DNA from: Microbacterium salitolerans
GTDB taxonomy: Bacteria > Actinomycetota > Actinomycetes > Actinomycetales > Microbacteriaceae
Reading direction: 5' to 3'
Length of the DNA stretch: 64,000 nucleotides
NCBI RefSeq assembly: GCF_019720895.1
Contig: NZ_JAHKSH010000001.1
Coordinates: 434,001-498,000 of the forward strand
Part shown: one piece after another, positions 45,006 through 52,881 of the stretch
Position numbering within the stretch: position 1 is the first letter of the stretch
Layout: every line of letters begins with the position of its first letter
Program-made: the position numbers and the translations under genes
Notes under the pieces: model-generated
Database searches by the model: none
Told to the model about the DNA's origin: nothing
Seen by the model: the letters and a program-made list of their open reading frames with translations, nothing else

Positions 45006-48000
45006 GTGATCTCGAAGAAGAGCACGCCCGTTCGACTCCTCGCGGCCGCGGCCGCGGCCGCGGCCGTCGCGCTCGTCCTGGGCCCGGCCGTCGTCGCTCC
45101 CGCCGCGACGCAGAACCCGCTCATCGAAGACGGGTCGGTGTACTCGGCCGACCCGTCCCTGCTCGTCGCCGATGACACCCTGTACATCCACGCCGGCCGC
45201 GACGAAGCGCCGGCGGACGTCAACGACTTCATCATGAACGAGTGGCAGGGCTTCTCGACGACCGACGTCGATTCGGGTGAGTGGCAGCACCACCCGAACC
45301 TCATGCGACCAGAAGAGGTCTTCGACTGGGCGAGTCCCGGGCGGGCCTACGCGGGTCAGGCGGTCGAGGGGACCGACGGTCGCTTCTACTGGTACGTGCC
45401 GGTGCACGAGGAGGCGAGTGCGTCTGCCGACAAGTTCGGCATCGGCGTCGCCGTCTCCGACTCACCGCTCGGCCCATGGGCCGACCACGCGGGCGGCCCG
45501 ATCGTCTCGCAGGAGATCCTCGGCAACGACGCGCACAACATCGACCCGACCGTGCTCGTGGACGGCGAGCGGGTGTGGATGCTCTGGGGCAGCTTCGGCC
45601 GTCTCCTCGCGACCGAGCTCGCCCCCGACATGAAGACGCGCGTCGGCGAGCCGCTCGAGATCACGAGCGGCGTCGACGGCTTCTTCGAAGCCCCGTGGCT
45701 GTTCGAGCGCGCCGGCACCTACTACCTCGCCTACGCGGCGAACGACGCCGGCCCGTCGAGCGACTGCACGCCCGCTGTCTACCACGCCTGCATCGCCTAT
45801 TCCACGGCGCCGGAGCCGCTCGGGCCATGGACGCATCAGGGCACGATCCTCGAACCGGTGTCGTCGACGACGAGCCACCCGGCGATCGCCGAGTTCCAGG
45901 GCGAATGGCAGATGGCCTATCACACGGCCGACGCCGAGGGCGGCGGGCACTTCCGCCGCTCGGTGGCGATCGATCGCCTCGAGTGGGACGACTCTCAGAC
46001 ACCCGCGCGGATCCTCCCGGTCGTCACGACCCCGGAGCAGGGGCCGGATCTCACGCCGCGCTCGAATGTGGCGCCGTGGGCCACGGCATCCGCGTCGAAC
46101 GAGCCGATCCCGACGCAGTACTGGATCGCGGCGCTGAACGACGGGCGGATCCGTGCGAACCCGCTTCCGCCGGACATGTGGGGCAATTGGTCGTCCGATC
46201 GCCCCGCGCAGGAGTGGATCCGATACGAGTGGGAGACGCCCGTCCGCGTCGACCGCGCGCGCATCGAGTTCTGGAGCGACGCGGCGGCCGGCAGCGGCGA
46301 CGGCGTCGCGCCGCCCGCCGCCTGGCGCCTGCAGTACTGGGAAGCCGGAGCGTGGAAGGACGTGCCGGATCCGAGCGGCTATCCGACCTCCCCGAGTGAG
46401 ACGCACGAGGTCACCTTCGGCGCCGTCACGACCTCGCGGCTGCGCGCGGTGATCGACGCGTCGCCCGACGCCGCGACCGTGCCCCGCTACTCGGGCGTGG
46501 CCGTCCAGGAGTGGGAGGTGCACGCGGTGCAGCCCGACGGAGTCGCCGCGGTCGAGGTCGCCACAGACGTGGGCGTCGCACCGGTGCTCCCGTCGACCGT
46601 CGATCTCGCCTTCGGTGACGAGAGACTGCCCGCTGCCGTCCGATGGGATGCCGTCGACGAGGCGAGCTACGCGGCACCCGGGACCTTCCTCGTGGAGGGG
46701 GCCGTCGAGGGCTATGCGGCGGGCACGGTGCAAGCCTCCGTCACGGTCCGCGACGCGCATCCCTGGCGTACCAACCTCGCGCTCGCCGGCGCCCCCGAGG
46801 CCGAGTCGATGGGCGACAGCGCCGCACTCGCGGCGCTGAATGACGACGTGATCGCCTCCCCTGGCGACGCGCACCCGACCTGGAGCACGGGCGCCGTCGA
46901 CGGCGCCGACACGCGGTGGGTGGGATACACGTGGCCCGAGCCCGTCGTCACCGACGCGGTCGAGGCGCATTTCTGGGTCGACGACGCCGGAACGGGACTG
47001 CCGGCCGAGTGGGACGTGCAGGCGCTGGTCGACGGCGCATGGATCGACGTCGCGGAGGGCCCCACGGCGGAGCCCGACTCGTCGGGTCTCGCGGCGTTCG
47101 ATGCTGTCGCGACGACGGGGATCCGCGCCGTGCTCACGGCGCCGCCGGAGGGCGGAGACCTCGCGCTCGGCGAGCTGCGGGTCTTCGGCGAACCGTCCGA
47201 TGTCACGGCGCCCGAGGTGTCGCTCGAGATCGCCGGGACCCGGGGCGCAGACGGGTGGATCGTGTCGCCGGCCGCCGTGCGCGCGACGGCGAGCGACGAC
47301 CACGACCTGCGTGTGCGCGTCGATCTCGCCGCGGGCGACGGCCCCTGGCAGTCACACGAGGACGTGCGCGTCGCGGAGCTGGCCCTTCTCGACGACGGCG
47401 AGCACGTCGTGCGGGCGCGGGCGGTCGATGCGGCGGGCAACGTCTCCGATGAGGCGTCGACGACGGTGCGGATCGACACCGCGGCGCCGACCGTGTCGGG
47501 GGAGTTCGACGCCGCCTCGCGCTCCGTCGTCGCGAGGGCCGATGACGAGCTCTCGGGCGCGGCCCGCATCGAGTACGTCGTCGACGCGGCGACCGACTGG
47601 GCCGAGTACACGGATCCGATCGCGGTCGACGAGCAGCGGCACCGTGTCCGTCTGCGGGCGGTCGACGTCGCAGGAAACGTCTCCCCGATCGCCGCCGTGG
47701 ACGTCCCGTTGAGCCCCGACGCGCCCCTCGAGGGCAACGTGGCGTCGCTTGCGACCCCCTCCGCCTCATACACCTCGGGGTGGAACAGCGTCGATGCCGT
47801 GAACGACGAGTCGCTGACGGGATCGTCCTGGGGGACATGGCCCGAGGTCGGCGAGCAGTGGGTGCAGCTCGAATGGGATCGGGAGGTGACGCTGGATCGC
47901 GCCGGTGTGCTCTTCTTCCGCGACGCCGCGGACGAGGACGGCGCCGGAATGATCCCTCCGCGCAGCTGGATCCTGCAGTACGCCGACCCGGAGACGGGCG

Positions 48001-48458
48001 AGTGGCGAGACGTCGCGACGCCCGACAGCTACGGGCGGTCGTCCGATGACCTGAACGAGGTCGGATTCGAGACGGTCACGACGACGCGCCTGCGGATCGT
48101 CATGCAGTCCTGGGGCGAGGAGAGCGGCGGCGGATCGAGCGGGATCCTCGAATTCGAGGCGCACGCGGCCCCGGCCCCGGCGAGCATCGAGCTCGCGGTG
48201 ACGCCGCGCTGCACGGGCGGGCGGGGATTCCTCGGGGTGACGGTCGAGAACGCATCCGGCCTCGAGGCGGACATCTCCCTGCACACGGCATACGGCACGC
48301 GGCCGGCGCACGACCTGGCGCCGGGGGATCGCGCATCGCGCACGCTCCCGTCGAGGACCGATCGCGTTCCGGCGGGGGAGATCGTCGCGGAGGCGACGTT
48401 CGCCGATGGATCCGCCGAGGACGTCGTCGCGGAGTACGACGAGCTCCTCTGCGGCTGA
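45006..48458 (+). CDS. Secreted GH43-like glycosidase with discoidin, Big_4 and shared C-terminal modules
   Basis: 1150 residues from a GTG at 45006 with GGAGGGAGC upstream. Signal peptide about 1-34. Five-bladed propeller (about 40-350) with the GH43 triad recognisable: Asp49 in 'SADPSL', Asp180 in 'NIDPTV', Glu228 in 'FFEAPW'. GH43 enzymes are alpha-L-arabinofuranosidases, arabinanases or xylosidases. After it come a discoidin module (about 355-515), a Big_4 Ig domain (about 518-585), another discoidin-like module, Ig-like repeats with 'DAAGNVSDEAST' and 'DVAGNVSPIAAV', a third discoidin ('ASYTSGWNSVDAVND') and the Cys-Gly-terminated module. Exported and probably retained at the cell surface. 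Confidence 0.87.
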   Translation: MISKKSTPVRLLAAAAAAAAVALVLGPAVVAPAATQNPLIEDGSVYSADPSLLVADDTLYIHAGRDEAPADVNDFIMNEWQGFSTTDVDSGEWQHHPNLMRPEEVFDWASPGRAYAGQAVEGTDGRFYWYVPVHEEASASADKFGIGVAVSDSPLGPWADHAGGPIVSQEILGNDAHNIDPTVLVDGERVWMLWGSFGRLLATELAPDMKTRVGEPLEITSGVDGFFEAPWLFERAGTYYLAYAANDAGPSSDCTPAVYHACIAYSTAPEPLGPWTHQGTILEPVSSTTSHPAIAEFQGEWQMAYHTADAEGGGHFRRSVAIDRLEWDDSQTPARILPVVTTPEQGPDLTPRSNVAPWATASASNEPIPTQYWIAALNDGRIRANPLPPDMWGNWSSDRPAQEWIRYEWETPVRVDRARIEFWSDAAAGSGDGVAPPAAWRLQYWEAGAWKDVPDPSGYPTSPSETHEVTFGAVTTSRLRAVIDASPDAATVPRYSGVAVQEWEVHAVQPDGVAAVEVATDVGVAPVLPSTVDLAFGDERLPAAVRWDAVDEASYAAPGTFLVEGAVEGYAAGTVQASVTVRDAHPWRTNLALAGAPEAESMGDSAALAALNDDVIASPGDAHPTWSTGAVDGADTRWVGYTWPEPVVTDAVEAHFWVDDAGTGLPAEWDVQALVDGAWIDVAEGPTAEPDSSGLAAFDAVATTGIRAVLTAPPEGGDLALGELRVFGEPSDVTAPEVSLEIAGTRGADGWIVSPAAVRATASDDHDLRVRVDLAAGDGPWQSHEDVRVAELALLDDGEHVVRARAVDAAGNVSDEASTTVRIDTAAPTVSGEFDAASRSVVARADDELSGAARIEYVVDAATDWAEYTDPIAVDEQRHRVRLRAVDVAGNVSPIAAVDVPLSPDAPLEGNVASLATPSASYTSGWNSVDAVNDESLTGSSWGTWPEVGEQWVQLEWDREVTLDRAGVLFFRDAADEDGAGMIPPRSWILQYADPETGEWRDVATPDSYGRSSDDLNEVGFETVTTTRLRIVMQSWGEESGGGSSGILEFEAHAAPAPASIELAVTPRCTGGRGFLGVTVENASGLEADISLHTAYGTRPAHDLAPGDRASRTLPSRTDRVPAGEIVAEATFADGSAEDVVAEYDELLCG

Positions 48459-48502
48459 CGCGGTCCGCGACACCAGCAGACCACACGACAGGAAGAGATG
48501 AC

Positions 48503-50776
48503 ATGACAGGTGAGAACAGGCGCCCCCTCACGCGACGAAGCGTGCTGGGCGGCGGGCTCGCGTTCGCGGGCACGCTCGCGACGACGGCGATCTTCGGGGC
48601 GGACGCGGCGCACGCGCTCGCGCACCGCCCGTCTCGCGCGGCGGTCGGCACATTCGGACCGGCGATCCCGCAGCTCGCGGCACCCGACGCGTGGAGCGTG
48701 CATCCGTTCCCGCTGCACGCCGTGCGGCTGGGCGAGAGCGTCTTCTCGCGGGCGCTCGAGCAGCACCTCGTGCTGTTCCGGGCGTACCCCGTCGACCGGA
48801 TCCTCGCGGTGTATCGCCGCGCGGCCGGCCTCGACACGCTCGCCGCGGCGCCGCCCGGCGGCTGGGAGGAGCACGGCCCCGCCCCGGAAGCCCAGCGATG
48901 GGGGCCGCGCGAGTACGAGCGCGGGCAGAACGCCGCGGGAGCCGGAGGACTCCTGCGCGGGCACTACGGCGGCCACTTCCTCTCGGGTCTCTCGATGGCA
49001 TACGCCTCGACGGGCGATCCCGCGCTGCTCGCCAAGGTTGACGCCGTCGTCGAGGGTTGGGAGGAGTGCCGCGCCGCGCTCGCCGCGCAGGAGCACGAGG
49101 GCGCGCCGCGCTACTCGCACCCCGGCTTCCTGTCGGCGTACGGCGAATGGCAGTTCTCCGCGCTCGAGGAGTTCGCCCCCTACGGCGAGATCTGGGCGCC
49201 GTACTACACGCTCCACAAGATCCTCGCGGGTCTCCTCGACGCGCACGCGCTCGCCGGCAGCACGCGGGCGCTCGAGCTCGCCGAGGGCATCGGCCACTGG
49301 GTGTTCAGCCGCCTGTCGGCGTGCACGCAGGAGCAGCTCGACCGGATGTGGGGGTCGTACATCGCCGGCGAGTACGGGGGGATGAACGAGTCGCTCGTCG
49401 AGCTGTTCTGGCGATCGGAGGATCCGAAGAAGCAGGAGTTCCTCGACGCTGCGCAGCTGTTCACGCTGCGCTCGCTCGTCGACGCGTGCGCCGCAGGGGA
49501 GGACGCACTCGACGGCAAGCACGCCAATCAGCACATCCCGCAGTTCCCCGGCTACCTCAAGCTGTCGGCCGCGACGGGCGACGCGCACCTGGTCGACGCG
49601 ACGCGGGGCTTCTTCGACATGGTCGTCCCGGGACGCACATACGCCCACGGCGGCACGGGCGAGGGCGAGCTCTGGGGACCTGCGGGCGAGGTCGCGGGCG
49701 ACATCGGCCCGCGCAACGCCGAGTCGTGCGCCGCGTACAACATGCTGAAGGTCGCCAGCGGGCTGTTCTTCACGAACCCCGATGCGCGCTACATGGACTA
49801 CTTCGAGCGCACGGTGCTCAACCACATCCTCGGCGGACGCCGCGATCGCGAGTCGACCGAGGGGCCCGAGAACCTCTATATGTTCCCCGTGCACCCGGGG
49901 GCGCGGAAGGAGTACGGCAACGGCAACATCGGCACCTGCTGCGGCGGCACGGGGCTCGAGAGCCATGTCAAATACCAGGAGGGGATCTACTTCCGGTCGG
50001 CCGACCAGACGGAGCTGTACGTCAACCTCTACCTCGCGTCCGCACTGACGTGGGAGGAGACGGGACTCGCGCTCGAGCAGGTCACGTCGTATCCGGAGGG
50101 CGACACGTCGGTTCTGACGATCACGCGCGCGTCCGACGGTCCGCTCGCCATCCACCTGCGGGTTCCCGGATGGTCGAACGGCATGCAGATCGAGGTCAAC
50201 GGACAGCCGGCGGACGTCGACATCGCGCCCGGGTCGTACGCGACCCTCTCTCGCACGTGGGCGGCCGGCGACACGATCGCCGTGCGGATCCCGCTCGCTC
50301 TCCGCGTGGAGGCGACGCACGACCGCGCCGACGTCCAGGCGCTGCTGTTCGGACCGGCCGTGCTCGCCGCGACGAGCAGCTCGACGAGCTGGCAGAAGGT
50401 GTCGCTCGCCGACCGGTTCGACCTCGACGGCGCGATCTCGCGCGGCGTCTCGACGGCGGAGGGCAACGTCTTTACGCTCGGCGACTTCACGTTCGAGCCG
50501 GCGTACGCCGGGAAGGACGTCGCGTCGCACATGTACTTCCAGCGCAGCGAGCCGACGGTGACCTTCGCCGGACGCGACTCTGGCGTCGCGAATCCGGCGC
50601 GCGGGAACGCGACCCTCCTCGACGACGTCTGGGCCCAGGCGCCGTTCACCGATCGATCCGAGTTCCTCGACGCGGTGGGCGCCGTGAGCCGCTCCTATCT
50701 CGACGACGGACTCCTGACCTCGCGCAGCCGCCAGCGGATCCTGCTCGCCGCCGGGCGCGCGCCGATGGGAGCCTGA
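48503..50776 (+). CDS. Tat-exported GH127/GH146-like beta-L-arabinofuranosidase
   Basis: 757 residues. Twin-arginine signal 'LTRRSVLGGGLAFAGTLATT' with cleavage after the Ala-rich 'AAHALA' region. The barrel has 'HYGGHFLSGLSMAYASTGD', 'PYYTLHKILAGLLDAH', Glu407-Ser-Cys409 in 'NAESCAAYN', and Cys479-Cys480 in 'GTCCGGTGLESH'. These are the Zn/thiolate residues in the GH146-type variant (CCGGTG instead of CCPPN). Beta domains follow. Two bases separate it from the next gene. It is the extracytoplasmic member of the three GH127-clan enzymes here. Confidence 0.87.
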   Translation: MTGENRRPLTRRSVLGGGLAFAGTLATTAIFGADAAHALAHRPSRAAVGTFGPAIPQLAAPDAWSVHPFPLHAVRLGESVFSRALEQHLVLFRAYPVDRILAVYRRAAGLDTLAAAPPGGWEEHGPAPEAQRWGPREYERGQNAAGAGGLLRGHYGGHFLSGLSMAYASTGDPALLAKVDAVVEGWEECRAALAAQEHEGAPRYSHPGFLSAYGEWQFSALEEFAPYGEIWAPYYTLHKILAGLLDAHALAGSTRALELAEGIGHWVFSRLSACTQEQLDRMWGSYIAGEYGGMNESLVELFWRSEDPKKQEFLDAAQLFTLRSLVDACAAGEDALDGKHANQHIPQFPGYLKLSAATGDAHLVDATRGFFDMVVPGRTYAHGGTGEGELWGPAGEVAGDIGPRNAESCAAYNMLKVASGLFFTNPDARYMDYFERTVLNHILGGRRDRESTEGPENLYMFPVHPGARKEYGNGNIGTCCGGTGLESHVKYQEGIYFRSADQTELYVNLYLASALTWEETGLALEQVTSYPEGDTSVLTITRASDGPLAIHLRVPGWSNGMQIEVNGQPADVDIAPGSYATLSRTWAAGDTIAVRIPLALRVEATHDRADVQALLFGPAVLAATSSSTSWQKVSLADRFDLDGAISRGVSTAEGNVFTLGDFTFEPAYAGKDVASHMYFQRSEPTVTFAGRDSGVANPARGNATLLDDVWAQAPFTDRSEFLDAVGAVSRSYLDDGLLTSRSRQRILLAAGRAPMGA

Positions 50777-50777
50777 C

Positions 50778-52754
50778 ATGTTCTCCACATCAGAGACGCG
50801 ACGCACGAGCGGGCGGGGAATCATCCGAAGGGCCGCCGTCGCGCTCGCGCTGGCCCTCGCCTTCGGCGGGACCGCCGGGGCAGTCGCCGCGGAGGGCGAC
50901 CTCGACGACGTCTCCCTCGCGACGCGCGACAACGCCCCCGCGGTCGACGTCAGCTACGTGACCGGATGGAACTCGGCCGCCGCGCTCAACGACGGAGAGA
51001 GCGGCCCGACTGACGACTACGCGCGGATGTGGGGCACGTGGGGCGATCCCGCCGGCCCGACGGCCGATCGTGCGACCTACGTGTGGGACAGCCCCGTCAC
51101 GGTGAGCGAGTCCGCGCTGTCCCTGTGGCAGAACCACCTCACAGGCGACTCCGGCGTGCGGATCCCCGAGGCGTGGGCCATCGAGTACCGCGACGAGTCC
51201 GGCGACTGGCTGCCCGTCGAGGGCGCCGAGCTCGCGTACCCGCTGCCGACTCTCGACGAGGCCGCACCCGTGTCGTCGCTTCCACCCGTCGAGGCGCGCT
51301 TCGACGCCGTCACGACGACGGCCGTGCGCCTCACGCTCGCGCGCGCCGACATCGACGGCGAGCGCGCGGCGACGAGCGTGATCGAGTGGCAGGTGCGCGG
51401 CGTGGATGCGCCGGTGGAGCCGGAGCCCGACGATCCCGGCGCGTTCCTCGACGCGCAGCAGGTCGCCGTGCGCACCCCCGTCGGCGGCGAGGTCGCGCTC
51501 CCCGATCAGGTCTGGGTCATCCGCGAGAACGGCCCGCTCGAGTACGTCGACGTCACGTGGGATCCCGTCGACGCCGCGAACACGGCCGGTCCCGGATCCT
51601 TCGACGTGACGGGAGCGCCTGCGGGCTTCGCGGATCAGACGGTGACGGCGCACGTGCAGGTGGCAGACGGCTTCTCAGACGAGATCGAGAGCACCGACTA
51701 CGCCGTGACGCTCACCGCGCCCGGCGTGTCCCCCGTCCTGCCGGACACCGTGACGGCGACCTTCGCCGACGGGACACGCGACAGCGGCGTCGACGTCGAC
51801 TGGGAGGCGATCGAGCCGTCCGTGTACGCGGAGGCCGATGCGATCTTCGACGTGGCCGGCGCCGTCGCAGGCTTCGGCGACGGCGCGACGGCGACGGTGT
51901 TCGTCGTCGAGCCCGTCGTGCAGACGAAGCCGATCGTGTCCGTCGAGTTCGACTCAGCTCCCGAGGGGTCCGGCTGGTACACCTCCGCACCGACCGTCGC
52001 CATCACGGCGCAGGAGACCGCGAGCCCCGTGGCGGGCATCGAGTACAGCCTCGATGGCGATACCTGGACGCTCTACGATCAGCCCTTCGCGATCGACGCA
52101 CAGGGCGAGGTCACCGTGAGCGCCCGGGCGACGAGCGAGGACGGCGCCATCGGAGAGGCCTCGGCCTCGGCGCGCATCGACACGATCGCACCGAGCACCG
52201 CCGTGGACTACGTCATCGTGGATGGCACGAGCGCGACCGTGACACTGACGCCGTCCGACGCCCAGCCCGGATCCGGCGCCGATCGCGTCGTCTGGTCCGA
52301 GGGGCCGGATCCGTCGCCGACCGGTGAGGCGAACAACATGTACGCGACGTACGACGAGCCGTTCTCCGTGCAGCTCACGGACGAGCCGCGGTACGTGCAT
52401 GTCCAGGCGCAGGACGCCGCGGGCAACGTCGAGGAGCACATCACCGTCGAGCTGCCGCGCCTCGAGCCGCCGCAGGCCGCGGTCGACGTCGAGGTGACGA
52501 CGCGGTGCATCGGAGCGCGCGTCTTCCTCGCCGTCACGGTCGAGAACGCGACCGACCTCGAGGCGGACGTCGCCCTCGAGACGGCGTACGGCTCGAGGCC
52601 GGCGCACGACCTCGAGCCAGGAGAGAGCGCCACCCGCAAGTTCCCGACCCGCAGTCACGAGGCCCCGGCCGGGGAGGTCGTCGCGACGATCGCCTTCGCC
52701 GACGGCTCCACGGACGAGGTCGTCGCGGAGTACGCGGAGCTCAGCTGCGGCTGA
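50778..52754 (+). CDS. Secreted non-catalytic protein: discoidin, Big_4 and shared C-terminal module
   Basis: 658 residues. Signal peptide about 1-38 ('AAVALALALAFGGTAGAVAA'). A discoidin-like module (about 55-215, 'VSYVTGWNSAAALND') and two Big_4 domains ('VPVGGEVALPDQV'-type and 'GVSPVLPDTVTATFADGT') follow. Next come an Ig-like segment with 'GIEYSLDGDTWTLYDQPF', a 'AQDAAGNVEEHITVEL' strand, and the ~90-residue terminal module ending ELSCG. No catalytic domain is left room for. It looks like a carbohydrate-binding or scaffold component made with its enzymes. Confidence 0.78.
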   Translation: MFSTSETRRTSGRGIIRRAAVALALALAFGGTAGAVAAEGDLDDVSLATRDNAPAVDVSYVTGWNSAAALNDGESGPTDDYARMWGTWGDPAGPTADRATYVWDSPVTVSESALSLWQNHLTGDSGVRIPEAWAIEYRDESGDWLPVEGAELAYPLPTLDEAAPVSSLPPVEARFDAVTTTAVRLTLARADIDGERAATSVIEWQVRGVDAPVEPEPDDPGAFLDAQQVAVRTPVGGEVALPDQVWVIRENGPLEYVDVTWDPVDAANTAGPGSFDVTGAPAGFADQTVTAHVQVADGFSDEIESTDYAVTLTAPGVSPVLPDTVTATFADGTRDSGVDVDWEAIEPSVYAEADAIFDVAGAVAGFGDGATATVFVVEPVVQTKPIVSVEFDSAPEGSGWYTSAPTVAITAQETASPVAGIEYSLDGDTWTLYDQPFAIDAQGEVTVSARATSEDGAIGEASASARIDTIAPSTAVDYVIVDGTSATVTLTPSDAQPGSGADRVVWSEGPDPSPTGEANNMYATYDEPFSVQLTDEPRYVHVQAQDAAGNVEEHITVELPRLEPPQAAVDVEVTTRCIGARVFLAVTVENATDLEADVALETAYGSRPAHDLEPGESATRKFPTRSHEAPAGEVVATIAFADGSTDEVVAEYAELSCG

Positions 52755-52772
52755 GCGCTCGCCGCGACACCG

Positions 52773-52814
52773 CCCGCACCGGGAGCGTCGTCACGACCTC
52801 GCTCCCGGTGCGGG
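52773..52814 (+). terminator. Terminator after the discoidin protein gene
   Basis: CCCGCACCGGGAGCG (52773-52787) pairs perfectly over 15 bases with CGCTCCCGGTGCGGG (52800-52814), 12-base loop, 18 bases after the stop codon. The strongest hairpin within the secreted-enzyme run. Confidence 0.75.
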
Positions 52815-52881
52815 CCGTCCGGCCATCACCCCGCTCGGCCCCGGCGAATCCCGGGGCACCATCGAAAGGATCGGCAGCACC

